Positions 53,489 to 64,000 are shown, counted from the stretch's first letter. The stretch: DNA of 64,000 bases from Lewinella sp038528965 (GCA_038528965.1 JBCBEC010000035.1:1-64000); one strand, 5' to 3'. Notes: generated by a model from the sequence alone, not told the origin. Translations and numbers: made by a program.

Positions 53489-56400
53489 ATGTATCAGCGC
53501 AAAAAACTCCTCCGTCATTCTATCCGCCTTTGGATCCTCACCCTACTCTTGCAGACTTTTGCCTTGCCGCTGGCGCAAGCCCTGACTAGCGGTCCTTCCC
53601 AACCAGAAATGACCTCCCTGGCTGCTGTAGGGACTACGGATATGGTTGATCTGTTTACTGGAGATTTTAATTACCAAATTCCCTTAATGGATGTGGAGGG
53701 TTACCCTATTACCCTCAATTATAGCAGTGATGTAACCGCCGAGGAAGAAGCCAGCTGGGTAGGGTTGGGCTGGTCACTAAATCCGGGATCGATTAACCGC
53801 GAGGTTCGGGGCTTACCAGATGATTTTAAAGGTGATTTGGTGGATCGTACCCTGAATATTAGGCCCGATCGAACGGTGGGAGTTGGGGTTAGTCCTGGAT
53901 TAGAAGTAATAGGGTTTGAACCCGGAGACATCTACGGTTCCATCTATTACAACAATTATCGCGGATTTGGCACCTCTCTTTCCTTGTCACCCTCTTTGGG
54001 ACTTGGTCGGTTATTTAGCCTTGGATTTACCCTTTCCGGTGATTCCCAGCAAGGTGCAGGTGTGGGTATTGGTATTGGTGCGCGACTCAACAAGCGAGGT
54101 TATAGCTTGAATACGGCAGCGAATGTGAGTTCCAGACAAGGACTTCGTCGACTTACTTTAAATGGTAAATCTGGACTCAAGAACAAAGGGGCACGTCCCA
54201 TGTTCGGAATCGGTATTGGTGTCTTGTCCAATGGTTTTGCTTATGCCCCCATCGGAGAGATTCCAATGCAAAATACTTCCTTTCGGTTTCGTGGAACCTT
54301 TGGTACCGAAATATTCTCAGCCCACCCCAATATTAGTATTGATGGTTATTACTCTAGTCAGGCCCTAAGTACCGATAGGGTAAGTTCTCCCGCCTTCGGA
54401 ACCTTGTACGCCGAGGATGGACAGAATGTAGAAACTGCCCTGACAGATTACAACCGGGAAAATTATGGCACCTACGAACAATCTCTACCCAATCTGCCAC
54501 CAGTGGTAGGGACGTACGATTACTTCAGTGCATCGGCTGCGGGTATCTCCTCTTCTTTTCACATCAATCGTAGCCAAGTTGGATTGTTTTCCCCAACCAA
54601 GAGAGTAAACAATGATGTTGGAGCGACCCTGGGTGGTGAATTTGGCTTTGGTGCCCTCGCGCGCTTTGGTTTGGACGTAGACCTCAGCGCGAACTTCTAT
54701 GAACGCAAGAAATGGACAAACTCGAATGCGGTAGCGAATACCCTACAGTTTCATGAAACCAATCAGGATGGAGAAGCAGCCTACTTAGCGACTACCGGTG
54801 ACATGGGCCTAAGTGACAATAACTTTTACCAACAACTACAAGCGAATCGACCCATTCACACCGAGATTAGAAGTGATATCGTAGCCACGGCAGCCGTCAA
54901 TAAGTGGGAGATTAACAACATTTCACAAGCTAGTATAGGAAACAATGTTGGTCGTCAGCAACGACACAAACGCACGGTTTCCGTAAGTTACCTGACCGCC
55001 CGGGAAGCAGCGGAAGGTGGGTTGGATAAACAGCTTCGCAATTATCCCGAAAACACCCTGGTTTGCCCTAGTTGCTCTACCACGCAGGCAAGTACTCTGC
55101 CACGCTTTGATGATGCCAACATGGCGGAGTATCGCCAAGGTCATCATATTTCTGAGATCACAGTAACCCAAGCGGATGGTACCCGCTACGTGTACGGACT
55201 GCCTACCTATAATGTGAGTCAGGAGGATGTGACGATTAGTGTGGAGAGCGGAGCCCCAGCTTTGCTTGATCCCGCTGATCCCGATTTTGGTCTGATTGAA
55301 TACAGCGGTACAGAGGCATCCACTAATAATGCATCGGGGCGGGATAATTATTACGAAAAGCAAGAAACACCGGCCTACGCCCACGGGTATTTGCTCACTG
55401 CCGTTCTGTCGGCCGACTATCAGGATGTTACCGGAGATGGCATAACGGATGATGATCTGGGAACTGCTACCAAGTTCAACTATACCCGGGTGAGTGAATC
55501 CTACCAGTGGCGAACCGCCGTGTCCAATTCTGATCAACTCGCTACAGGCTCCGCAGGGGTGGCTCGTTACGTGGAGGGGAATAGAGCAGATGATTTGGAT
55601 GACAAGGCTTCCTATAGTTACGGTGCTAAAGAGCTTTGGTACTTGCATTCGATTGAAAGCCGTAGCATGCTGGCTCATTTTCTAACGGCCATTACAGATG
55701 ATCCTACCACATCCGGCAACGAAGCACAGGCCGCCCGACTTGATGCGGTAGGGATCAATAGCAATGGCCTGATAGCGGATGCACCAGCCGATACGACTTC
55801 GCAGCGAACGCGCCGACTTCAGGAAATACGGCTCTACACGAAGTCGGAAATTGCAAGAGCCAACGCCGCCAGTCCGCTAGAACAGCCCGAACCGCTAAAG
55901 ACCGCTCATCTCTCCTATGAGTATACACTTTGTACGAATACGCCCAACTCAGTAGCCACTAATGGTGCGAAGCTCACGCTCAAAAGTGTCGGTTTTACTT
56001 TTGGCAATAGTAAAGCAGGACTCCTTCATCCCTATCGCTTCAATTACCGGGCGGAAGATGTGAGCGGCGATACTACTGTTGATTACCAACAAGCTTGGGT
56101 TAATCGCTGGGGGTATTATCAGAACAATCCCACTGCCTTCCCCAATCAAATGGATTTCCCTTACGCTTTACAAGATACGAGCAGCGCTCAGGCTCAAACT
56201 GCCCTTTGGAATCTGGATGAGGTCACCTTACCCTCCGGAGGAAAAATCCAAGTCACGTACGAATCAGATGATTATGCCTACGTACAAAATAAGCGTGCTG
56301 GTCGGATGTTCTTTGTCGAGGGCTTTCAATCCAGCACCACAAGTTTGGACGAGCCCATCAGTAGAGACCTCTATGGTGATGATGGCGAAGACGACTTAGA

Positions 56401-59400
56401 TCTGGTGGCCGTAGTAGATATTGAGGAAGCAAGAGGCGATTTAGAGCGCATTGCCAACGGGGTTCCCTTGACGAATTTGAGCGCTGCTCAGATCAGACAA
56501 TTCTTCTTCGCAGATATGGAGCAACTCTACTTTAAATGCCTATTGAGGCTGATCCAGGATACCACCAAGAATAACTATGTAGCGGGTTATGCCGATATCG
56601 AATTTTCGAGCTTGAAGATCGTAGAGGATACCCAGAACCCGGCCAAGCTTAAACTGCTGGTGGAGTTAAAGCCTGTCCAGCGCAAAGCTTCCGTTCACCC
56701 TATTACGCAAGCCGGCCTACAGAAACTTCGTCTGGAAATCCCGGAGCTTATCTATCCAAGTATTTCTCTCGAGGGTTCTACTGCTGAAATTGTCGTTGAT
56801 GCCATTGGAGCTTTGGTTAGCGCTATTGGCCCATTGGGTGAGTTGTTCCGCAATTTCGAACGCCACGCTATGCGCAATAATTGGAGTAGAACACTGGCAA
56901 GTGGCACTAACGCTATGGTGCGCCTCGCTGATCCTAGCTTCCAGAAGTTTGGCGGAGGTTCAAGAGTAGCTCGTTTAGAAATCAGTGATGCCTGGCAAGA
57001 AAGTACAGGTATTGCGGGTACGGGAGCTACTTATGGCCAAACCTACGAATACCAAATAGAAGAGGAAATAAATGGCGTGAAACGTATGATTAGCTCCGGC
57101 GTAGCCGCCTGGGAACCGCTCTTAGGTGGAGAGGAAAACCTGGGGCGCAAACCTGATGTGTACGAAGATCGCAATCACTTAGCCCCTTCTAACTATTTTT
57201 ACATAGAGGCCCCCTATGTAGAATCGCTATTTCCCGCCCCTGTGATTGGTTACCGCCAAGTAAAAGTGGAGAGCGTCAATAATGCCGAAGATGCCCGAAC
57301 CGCAACCGGTTGGACGATTCATGACTTCTATACCGCTAAGGAGTTTCCCACCTTCGTAAAGGTCACTCGTAAGGATGAAATACCCATTACCTCCATTCCA
57401 CTCATAGCACCTTTCACCAACTTTGAAATGGAAAAAATGGCGGCTACTCAAGGGTACGTAGTGGAAACCAACGATATGCACGGTAAGCCCCGTTCCATGC
57501 GTACTTACAACGCACAAGGGGCTTTACTGGAGAGTACGGATTACCAATATCTGGTAGAAGATCCGGAAGCCGAGGAACTTCGGTTGAAAAATACAGTGCA
57601 GATCGTCAATAAGCAGCGCGATATTTCTACTGGTTCTATTGGATTGGAAGTAAATCTCTGGCAAGAAATGAGCCAGGAAGACACTTATGTCAACGCCGGT
57701 GGCGTAGAAAGTCAAGTGGATGTAGTGTCTTTACCGCTTCCGTTTCCGCTTTCAGCAATAGCATTTCCGATTGTCACCGTATATCCCAGCTTAAATTCTA
57801 GCATTCGGCAACTGCGTACCAGTGTCACAACTAAGCATATTCGCCGCTACGGCATAGTGGAAAAAGTCATTGTGACTAAGCATGGTTCTTCCCTGGAGAG
57901 CGAAAACCTGCTCTACGACGAAGAGACCGGACAGGTGCTTTTATCCAGTACCGAAAATGAATTCCGGGAAAAGGTATACACCTGGAACTTCCCCGCCTAT
58001 TGGGCTTACGATGGGATGCGGCCCGCTTACGAGAATATTAGGGCGGAACTGCCCGCCATTACGGTAGATAATAGCGGACTCAGCAACCTACCCACCGGAA
58101 ATGAATACTGGACACATGGGGATGAGGTACTACTGTACGACCCCGCACAAGACCCCGTGCAATTTGAATCCGGTCCCTTCTTCCTTTATCAGGCAGATAC
58201 CTTAGGCCAGCCCTACTGGCTGATTATTAAAGAAAATGGTGTCGCAGCGGACTATAGTAACCCCATGAGTGCCCTGGTTATTCGCTCTGGTCAGCGCAAT
58301 CAATCTATGGCTCAGATGCAAAGCGTTATGCTGCTAGAGGATCCAAGAGTTATACCGATGGGTGAAAGCCTCCCAACGAGTATTCGCAATCCAGATAGTT
58401 TGGATGTCATTCAAGCCTCCGCAATAGAAATGAATAACCGATGGTCCTTTAATTGTGATCAGGACCCGCGTACCGCTAATCCAGCAACTGATGAGGTCAC
58501 CTTTGGTAATGTCTTCCTACGTGGTATCGAAGGGAACTGGCGCTTGAGCAACGAATGGACGATGTACAATGCCGAGGCTCGAACCAAGGTCGACTTTACC
58601 ACCAGTCATCCCATCGAGAAAAGTGTTGCCCAAAAAGTAAGTGGGATATCTGTAGACTCCATGTTCTGGCGAGAACAAAACGGCGTTTGGGAACCTAATC
58701 CCAATCCGGATTGGCTAAAAACCACTGAGGTGTCCTACTACAATCGGCTGGGTCAACCACTACAAAGCAAAGATGCACTCGATATTGCCAGTACGGTACA
58801 ATTTGGTTACAATAATGTTGCTGCTGTTGCTACGGTAGCCAACGCTGAATTACGTGAAATCGGCTTTGAATCTTTTGAAGATTACTATTTTGATAATGCC
58901 GGGGAGCAGTTCAACACACCGCGACACTTCTATTTATTATCTCCGCTTTATGATACCACCGATCAGCAAATGCTGACGGAGGAATTTGCGCATACCGGCC
59001 GTTATTCCCTACGCTTAAATGCGGATCGGAGCATTCGTTTTCCGCTAGCTAATGCCGACTGTTCGGATAAGGACTATAAGGGTTCCTACGGATTAGAGCT
59101 GGATTGTGACGATTGTTTACCGAGGTTTAGTCCCTACATCGGGCGGGAGTACCACTTTAGCGGTTGGATAGCTGATAATGGAACGCTCGATTGTGCACTT
59201 GATTTGGCCGGTGCTTCGCTGGAGTTCCGCTTTTTCAACTCCACTCAACAGCAGGTAGGTACTACCCAAACACCAGCTACACTAAGAGACCCCGTTGACG
59301 GTTGGGTCCGGGTACAAGGGGCCTTCCTTATTCCAAGTGGAGCAGCAACACTAGAAGTCACGCTCAAAGCCAGCTCGGGAGGAAATACCTTCTTTGATGA

Positions 59401-59608
59401 CCTACGCATCATGCCCGAAGATGCCGTAGCCAAGGGTTTTGTCTATGACCCGGCCTCTATGCGCCTCCTGGCAGAGTTGGATGACAATAACTACGCGGTC
59501 ATCTACGAATACGACGATGCCGGCCTACTCAGCCGTATCAAACGAGAAACGGAACGTGGGGTGGTCACCATCCAGGAAGGGCGTACCGTCATGAGATTAA
59601 ACCCCTAG
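53489..59608 (+). CDS. Giant SpvB/Rhs-type secreted protein
   Basis: A 2039-residue exported protein. After the signal (LWILTLLLQTFALPLAQA) the region TTDMVDLFTGDFNYQIPLMD and SWVGLGWSLNPGSINREVRG is the start of the SpvB/Rhs-like shell seen in large Bacteroidota surface proteins. A long beta-rich body follows. Near the C-terminus are a carbohydrate-binding-like domain (about 1810-1950: YHFSGWIADNGT, TFFDDLRIMP) and YD-repeat-like text (VIYEYDDAGLLSRIKRETER). The protein ends there without a toxin-like tip, so it is probably the first half of a split Rhs shell completed by the next gene. Its N-terminal part is paired by spacing (four bases) with the lipoprotein. Confidence 0.82.
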   Translation: MYQRKKLLRHSIRLWILTLLLQTFALPLAQALTSGPSQPEMTSLAAVGTTDMVDLFTGDFNYQIPLMDVEGYPITLNYSSDVTAEEEASWVGLGWSLNPGSINREVRGLPDDFKGDLVDRTLNIRPDRTVGVGVSPGLEVIGFEPGDIYGSIYYNNYRGFGTSLSLSPSLGLGRLFSLGFTLSGDSQQGAGVGIGIGARLNKRGYSLNTAANVSSRQGLRRLTLNGKSGLKNKGARPMFGIGIGVLSNGFAYAPIGEIPMQNTSFRFRGTFGTEIFSAHPNISIDGYYSSQALSTDRVSSPAFGTLYAEDGQNVETALTDYNRENYGTYEQSLPNLPPVVGTYDYFSASAAGISSSFHINRSQVGLFSPTKRVNNDVGATLGGEFGFGALARFGLDVDLSANFYERKKWTNSNAVANTLQFHETNQDGEAAYLATTGDMGLSDNNFYQQLQANRPIHTEIRSDIVATAAVNKWEINNISQASIGNNVGRQQRHKRTVSVSYLTAREAAEGGLDKQLRNYPENTLVCPSCSTTQASTLPRFDDANMAEYRQGHHISEITVTQADGTRYVYGLPTYNVSQEDVTISVESGAPALLDPADPDFGLIEYSGTEASTNNASGRDNYYEKQETPAYAHGYLLTAVLSADYQDVTGDGITDDDLGTATKFNYTRVSESYQWRTAVSNSDQLATGSAGVARYVEGNRADDLDDKASYSYGAKELWYLHSIESRSMLAHFLTAITDDPTTSGNEAQAARLDAVGINSNGLIADAPADTTSQRTRRLQEIRLYTKSEIARANAASPLEQPEPLKTAHLSYEYTLCTNTPNSVATNGAKLTLKSVGFTFGNSKAGLLHPYRFNYRAEDVSGDTTVDYQQAWVNRWGYYQNNPTAFPNQMDFPYALQDTSSAQAQTALWNLDEVTLPSGGKIQVTYESDDYAYVQNKRAGRMFFVEGFQSSTTSLDEPISRDLYGDDGEDDLDLVAVVDIEEARGDLERIANGVPLTNLSAAQIRQFFFADMEQLYFKCLLRLIQDTTKNNYVAGYADIEFSSLKIVEDTQNPAKLKLLVELKPVQRKASVHPITQAGLQKLRLEIPELIYPSISLEGSTAEIVVDAIGALVSAIGPLGELFRNFERHAMRNNWSRTLASGTNAMVRLADPSFQKFGGGSRVARLEISDAWQESTGIAGTGATYGQTYEYQIEEEINGVKRMISSGVAAWEPLLGGEENLGRKPDVYEDRNHLAPSNYFYIEAPYVESLFPAPVIGYRQVKVESVNNAEDARTATGWTIHDFYTAKEFPTFVKVTRKDEIPITSIPLIAPFTNFEMEKMAATQGYVVETNDMHGKPRSMRTYNAQGALLESTDYQYLVEDPEAEELRLKNTVQIVNKQRDISTGSIGLEVNLWQEMSQEDTYVNAGGVESQVDVVSLPLPFPLSAIAFPIVTVYPSLNSSIRQLRTSVTTKHIRRYGIVEKVIVTKHGSSLESENLLYDEETGQVLLSSTENEFREKVYTWNFPAYWAYDGMRPAYENIRAELPAITVDNSGLSNLPTGNEYWTHGDEVLLYDPAQDPVQFESGPFFLYQADTLGQPYWLIIKENGVAADYSNPMSALVIRSGQRNQSMAQMQSVMLLEDPRVIPMGESLPTSIRNPDSLDVIQASAIEMNNRWSFNCDQDPRTANPATDEVTFGNVFLRGIEGNWRLSNEWTMYNAEARTKVDFTTSHPIEKSVAQKVSGISVDSMFWREQNGVWEPNPNPDWLKTTEVSYYNRLGQPLQSKDALDIASTVQFGYNNVAAVATVANAELREIGFESFEDYYFDNAGEQFNTPRHFYLLSPLYDTTDQQMLTEEFAHTGRYSLRLNADRSIRFPLANADCSDKDYKGSYGLELDCDDCLPRFSPYIGREYHFSGWIADNGTLDCALDLAGASLEFRFFNSTQQQVGTTQTPATLRDPVDGWVRVQGAFLIPSGAATLEVTLKASSGGNTFFDDLRIMPEDAVAKGFVYDPASMRLLAELDDNNYAVIYEYDDAGLLSRIKRETERGVVTIQEGRTVMRLNP

Positions 59609-59662
59609 GAGACGTACGTATAGATTCGCAACCAAATCGCAAAATTTCAAATCAATAGCGCT

Positions 59663-62600
59663 ATGAGCCGTTTAGCTCTACTCTTTATAGGCCTCCTCTT
59701 TATCGCTAGTCACGTGCAGGCACAAGATGGCCAGAACACCGCCTATTTTGTCAATCAGGTTGTCGGTAGTCCCATTGCTGATAATTCTTCTTTCCTGGTG
59801 GCTAACGATCAGTACGTAGATTCCACTTCGTGGCAAGCTATTGACTCATTTCGCTATGTGGATAACAGAATCATCTTCCGACTAGATGAAATGGCGGACA
59901 CCTCCGAGGTAGTCGACTGCCAATTTACCGCCACCATCCGGGTTAATATTTGGCGTGGCCAGGATAACCCAAGTGGGCCGCCCAGTGATGGATTTATTAC
60001 CGATCTGGTCATCGACTATCAGCTTAATGATACCACCGGGGTTTCGCCCGTCGCTGCCTATACCACTTTTACGGGGGGGCAACAAATGGAAGTAGAAGTA
60101 CTGCGTATTGAAGTTAGCGGAGACTCGCTCCCCGAGACAATGCCCCAAATGCGGATAGTAGGTGAAATGGCCATGGCTATGGCTATGAGTTTTAATTGTG
60201 ATACCATCCCCACAGTGCTCTACGATTCCATTCCGTACGCCGACGTGGCAGATTTACGGCACCGGATTAGTTGGTCAGGAATTGATGGTGCTACTAGTTA
60301 TGATTTGGAGTATGTATTCTATCATTACGAAAGCGAGGTAGGTCAATGGCTCGCTAGTGGAGATCCAACAGTATACGGTAGTTTTGACTGGTTATTTAGG
60401 CACAATGCTACGCGGATCAATACCAATTCCACTGAGTATTTCCTAACGGAAGCCTACCCGGAAGGGCATCTGTTTTACCGGCTTCGAGGAGTCAATCGAG
60501 ATGCTAATAATGCCTATATCTTTACCCGCTGGTCTACTACTGGGCAAAGTGGTACCCTCAGTAGTTTTCCCCAGCGTATTGATCTGAATTGGTTTGAGTC
60601 GGATTATAACTGGCAGTTCTCCTCTTCTTTTGCGGAAGAAGGTAAGCGTATGATGAGCGTTAACTACTTCGATGGCTCGCAACGCTTGCGGCAAAGCCGT
60701 ACTCGATTTGGACAAAAGCAAGTACTGGGGAGTAGTGGTAATTACATTGTCTCGAACGGTTCGGAACGTTTACTTTCCACACAGACCATTTATGACCAGC
60801 ACGGGCGGGCGGTCATTGAAACTATACCATCCCCCAGGATTGATCGAACGAGGGGCTTGGAGTATTTTACCTTACTTGCCGAATCCAGCAATACGGCCGG
60901 ACAGCCTTATTCGAAGAGTGATTTCCTAACGGGAGATTGCAACCCCGCCCCAGATTCTCTGGCCAATACCAATGGGGTGGGCCGCTACTTCTCGCAAAAC
61001 AGCAGTACAGCCCCGCGGGAAACACCCGACGCGCAGGGCTATCCGTTTTCAATGGTTGAGTTTACTCCAGATGCCACTGGCCGGGTACGCCGGCAGAGTG
61101 GGGTAGGGCCACACCTGATGCTGGGTAGTGGGCGCGAGTCCAGCTATTTTTATGGCAAGCCCGCCCAACAAGAGCTGGATCGGCTCTTTGGTAACAATGT
61201 TGGGCTGGCTCAGCATTACGAAAAGCACATGGTGATTGATCCCAACGGGCAAGCCTCCGTGAGTTACCTGGATGCCAAAGGGCGTACCATTGCTACTGCA
61301 CTGGCCGGAACTGTACCCGCCAACGTTACGGCCCTCAACGAAGCAGAAGTAACGGAGTCACTAAGTACCACTTATAATTCCATCTTCAATATTCCCGAAA
61401 ATCAATCTTTGGTTTCGTACTCCTCTTTATTGGTGCCGGAAAACACCAGTCTTTCGCTTACTTATTTATTGGAGGACATTCCCCAAATGCTTTCCGACTG
61501 TGCTGAGGATACGGCTTGTTACGAATGCAAGTACGATTTGGTCATTGAAATTAGTGATGACTGCGGAAACAGCTTTAATACTGCCAACCCTGGCCAACCG
61601 CTTGTACTGGTAGATAGTAACTACGTAGTGGGCAATCTGGACTTGACCTGCCCTAATCCCCAAGCGGATTTGTCGCTCAACCAAAGTGGTATTCAACTGA
61701 CGCCGGGCGAGTACAAAATCACTAAACGCCTGAGTTTGAGTGCTACCCAGTTCGATGAGTACGTCAATTACTACGTTGATCATTTAACCAGCGATACCAG
61801 CAGTTCGGCTTGCCTGCCCAGTATTGAGGACATTGTTCAGCAGTATCAGGATAGCTTAGTGCTCCAGTGCGATGTGGATATTTGTAGTTATCAAGATATC
61901 AAGGAACAAGATTTTATCGCTCAGGCATTTGGGCTCTCACCCACCGCTGAGGAGACGGCCCTGGGCCAACAGATGTTCGCCGAATTACAAGACAATATTG
62001 ATCGCTTCTGCCGAACCAACAATCCTTGTGAACTGTATCGAAGAACGCTATATACCGACCTCCTACCGGGAGCGCAGTACGCCCGCTACGAAACGATCAG
62101 TGGCGCTTATTCGGCTACGACTTTTCCTCATTCGGTATTGAATACCAGCGCTACCATCAACTTCACGACTGTTGACTTTGGTGGGGATTCCGTACAGGTA
62201 GTTCGTAACGGTTCCGTAGAGCAATTACCCGTCAATCAGTTAACGCTGACCGAATTCATTACGAATTTCCGGGAATCCTGGCTACAGCCCCTGGCTGCTG
62301 CCTTTCATCCGGAGTGGTGCCTGGTAGAGGAACTGTGTGCGGACACCATCCTCAATAATTACGATGAGCTACTTTGGAATGTAGATACCTACCAAGAAGC
62401 ACTCAATGCGGGCTTGATCAATCAAATGGGGCAGTTCAACTGGGACAGCCTCACGATAGAGTTAGGTGACCCCTATTTCCTGACCGGAGGACCAGGAGCA
62501 GCCTACCGGCAGCAGATTATTGATTACATGAATAATATCACCGATACGGTCATTACCGGTGTGCCCGAAGCCGAGGTGTCAGCAGTAGAAATGGTAGTCC

Positions 62601-64000
62601 GTATCGTTTACGGTGAAGGGGGAACGCTAGGGCAGGGGCCCGCCTATGCCGACGATGAAGCCTGGCGATTACTGCGGCAATTTTACATTAGTCAAAAACG
62701 CCAGATGCAACGGCTGGTCATCCTGGATCAAATTGCAAATAATACGGTCTGTGGTGGTGGCACGATAGATGCTCGCCTGGTGGACCTCTATACCGATGTG
62801 CTGATCTTGGGGACGGCCGATACGGCGCAGATTCGATTGTTCCCTCCCGTTCTGGAGGACCGTAATTACTCCACGGTGGTGGATGATCCCACCAATTCCA
62901 ATGATCCTTATGATCAACTGGAGGCCGCACTGCAAACAGAACTGGAAGGGACCTTAACCGACAACTGTACCAGTAGTTGCAATTTGACCATTGACAACAT
63001 TTTTGCCGAATTTGCCGATTGTGGCATTGCGGTAGCGGATTCCATCACTTTGCGGACCGAGTTGTTGGAAATCTGCCTGGCGGGCTGTGACTTCCAACAC
63101 CCGAATGGTGCCATTACGCCGGATTCCACCTTTACGCCTGCGCCTACCTATGGGTCGTTTGCGGAAGCCATTACCGCGATTGTCGGTTTTATGCCAAATG
63201 ATACGACGGAGTGTACGCCCTTCGTCAATACGGGGCTACCACCCCACGAACGCTTGCCTTATTATGGGCCCGTTACTACCCGCTATATTGATCCTTTGAA
63301 TGAGGAGGATTGCTGGCAGGATAAACTGGCGACTATTCAGTCTGTGGTGACTTTTAATTTCCCAAGCGCAGTAGACTCTGCGCTGCTGGTGTACTTTAAT
63401 CGCCATCCGGATGTACTGATGACCCAGGAAGAGTTGGACGCACTGCAGGCCATCATGGACACCAGTTACAGCAGCAATGTCTTTCCGGTAACGGTAACCA
63501 TCCCTCCGCATTTGGAATGTAACGTCTGTATTGATTGTAAAGACTTCACGGACCTGCGCGACAGTGTGCCAACCTTCACCGGGGTTTCGGATTTAGAGCG
63601 CGACATTTTGCAGGCCCGTTATTACAATTATCAGTTGGGATGGAATTTATCAGCAGAGCAGTACGCACAGTTTGCTTTAGATTGTGGGCTGTCTGGTCCG
63701 GCCACGCCTTCTTCCGAACTCATAGGTCCTCCTCTGTTGTGCCCAGAATCTGCTTTCCCAGAGGTGGATAAGCCTTGTTTCGAAGATATTGTACTGCCGC
63801 TTATTCAGCAGCAAGCCACCCTCGACTATCAGGATTCCCTGGCCAGTTTGCGGGAAGACTTTGTGGATACCTACCTGGCTACTTGTCTGAGTGGCTTAAC
63901 AGAAAGCTTCAGCAGAAGCATTAATTACACCGAATACCATTACACCCTCTATTACTACGATCAGGCCGGGAACCTGGTACAAACTGTACCTCCAGAGGGT
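59663..64000 (+). CDS. Giant Rhs/YD-repeat protein, 3' end beyond window
   Basis: From ATG 59663 one frame stays open for 1446 codons to the last base of the window. A signal peptide (MSRLALLFIGLLFIASHVQA) is followed by beta-rich Fn3-like text (VADLRHRISWSGIDGATSYD), then Rhs-style strands (SVSYLDAKGRTIATALAG), numerous Cys-containing repeats (DCAEDTACYECKYDLVIEIS) and finally YYYDQAGNLVQTVPPEG, the canonical YD-repeat opening of Bacteroidota Rhs proteins. The core and any toxin tip would lie outside the window. It starts 54 bases after the SpvB-like gene. Confidence 0.85.
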   Translation, partial: MSRLALLFIGLLFIASHVQAQDGQNTAYFVNQVVGSPIADNSSFLVANDQYVDSTSWQAIDSFRYVDNRIIFRLDEMADTSEVVDCQFTATIRVNIWRGQDNPSGPPSDGFITDLVIDYQLNDTTGVSPVAAYTTFTGGQQMEVEVLRIEVSGDSLPETMPQMRIVGEMAMAMAMSFNCDTIPTVLYDSIPYADVADLRHRISWSGIDGATSYDLEYVFYHYESEVGQWLASGDPTVYGSFDWLFRHNATRINTNSTEYFLTEAYPEGHLFYRLRGVNRDANNAYIFTRWSTTGQSGTLSSFPQRIDLNWFESDYNWQFSSSFAEEGKRMMSVNYFDGSQRLRQSRTRFGQKQVLGSSGNYIVSNGSERLLSTQTIYDQHGRAVIETIPSPRIDRTRGLEYFTLLAESSNTAGQPYSKSDFLTGDCNPAPDSLANTNGVGRYFSQNSSTAPRETPDAQGYPFSMVEFTPDATGRVRRQSGVGPHLMLGSGRESSYFYGKPAQQELDRLFGNNVGLAQHYEKHMVIDPNGQASVSYLDAKGRTIATALAGTVPANVTALNEAEVTESLSTTYNSIFNIPENQSLVSYSSLLVPENTSLSLTYLLEDIPQMLSDCAEDTACYECKYDLVIEISDDCGNSFNTANPGQPLVLVDSNYVVGNLDLTCPNPQADLSLNQSGIQLTPGEYKITKRLSLSATQFDEYVNYYVDHLTSDTSSSACLPSIEDIVQQYQDSLVLQCDVDICSYQDIKEQDFIAQAFGLSPTAEETALGQQMFAELQDNIDRFCRTNNPCELYRRTLYTDLLPGAQYARYETISGAYSATTFPHSVLNTSATINFTTVDFGGDSVQVVRNGSVEQLPVNQLTLTEFITNFRESWLQPLAAAFHPEWCLVEELCADTILNNYDELLWNVDTYQEALNAGLINQMGQFNWDSLTIELGDPYFLTGGPGAAYRQQIIDYMNNITDTVITGVPEAEVSAVEMVVRIVYGEGGTLGQGPAYADDEAWRLLRQFYISQKRQMQRLVILDQIANNTVCGGGTIDARLVDLYTDVLILGTADTAQIRLFPPVLEDRNYSTVVDDPTNSNDPYDQLEAALQTELEGTLTDNCTSSCNLTIDNIFAEFADCGIAVADSITLRTELLEICLAGCDFQHPNGAITPDSTFTPAPTYGSFAEAITAIVGFMPNDTTECTPFVNTGLPPHERLPYYGPVTTRYIDPLNEEDCWQDKLATIQSVVTFNFPSAVDSALLVYFNRHPDVLMTQEELDALQAIMDTSYSSNVFPVTVTIPPHLECNVCIDCKDFTDLRDSVPTFTGVSDLERDILQARYYNYQLGWNLSAEQYAQFALDCGLSGPATPSSELIGPPLLCPESAFPEVDKPCFEDIVLPLIQQQATLDYQDSLASLREDFVDTYLATCLSGLTESFSRSINYTEYHYTLYYYDQAGNLVQTVPPEG

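Noticed and set aside
53489..64000. Type VI secretion or Tc toxin complex locus
   Set aside because: No VgrG, Hcp, sheath or TcA-type genes are present; Sec signal peptides on the giant proteins argue for a different export route.

Overview
The window is a chromosomal segment of a Bacteroidota bacterium, most likely a Saprospiraceae/Lewinella-like marine organism. This rests on three apparent type IX secretion (T9SS) C-terminal sorting domains, Bacteroidetes-type -7 promoter elements (TAnnTTTG), many SPII lipoproteins, TonB/BamA-style outer-membrane proteins, an HD-PycTM protein, a DUF6090-like remnant and giant Rhs-type genes. The genus is inference. I saw no tRNA, rRNA, CRISPR array or intact transposase.

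Layout. 0-13.5 kb is mostly single housekeeping or envelope genes: Tas-like aldo/keto reductase, group II PLP decarboxylase, TPR histidine kinase, MBL hydrolase, a TolB/BamA-like surface protein, an S10 peptidase, a lipoprotein and prfA. 14.3-22 kb holds an HD-PycTM membrane protein with a degenerate HD site, a metallophosphatase/kinase-like/BamA triple fusion, a HAD hydrolase and an APH-fold kinase. 22-30 kb has DUF2147, a small anti-sigma-like protein, a T9SS alpha-amylase beside a membrane-bound AraC regulator that carries two periplasmic starch-binding-like domains, an AspT/YidE-type transporter and a TPR-like membrane protein. 30-34 kb has a SulP transporter, a decayed DUF6090 gene, an HTH-WYL-GyrI regulator, a DUF1801 protein and an AraC relic.

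34.1-37.9 kb is the most interesting region. It is a minus-strand cluster that looks like a RiPP (modified peptide) locus: an Hsp20-like protein, a PqqD protein, a radical SAM/SPASM enzyme with its own N-terminal PqqD-like domain, a short precursor made of 15-residue YRGAP...RGVA repeats (interrupted by an assembly gap), and an HPr-kinase-like P-loop protein. The two gap edges share 16 identical bases, and joining them restores one clean 69-residue reading frame. I do not recognise this precursor family.

38.3-44 kb carries an NAD-dependent epimerase, two T9SS cargo proteins (one a metallophosphoesterase), a lipoprotein and a small membrane protein. 44.7-48.3 kb is the translation block rplM-rpsI-rpsB-tsf followed by pyrH. 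48.3-49.6 kb is a repeat-rich gap with a truncated response-regulator relic. 49.6 kb to the window end is a tightly packed plus-strand operon of a barrel-like outer-membrane protein, a secreted beta-rich protein, a lipoprotein and two giant SpvB/Rhs (YD-repeat) proteins, the second running off the edge.

Intergenic spaces hold several repeat families: a 42-bp core found at 14085 and 48878 (41/42 identical), GACGC palindromes at 1200 and 23315, GC-rich islands at 23120 and 44180, and short tandem arrays.
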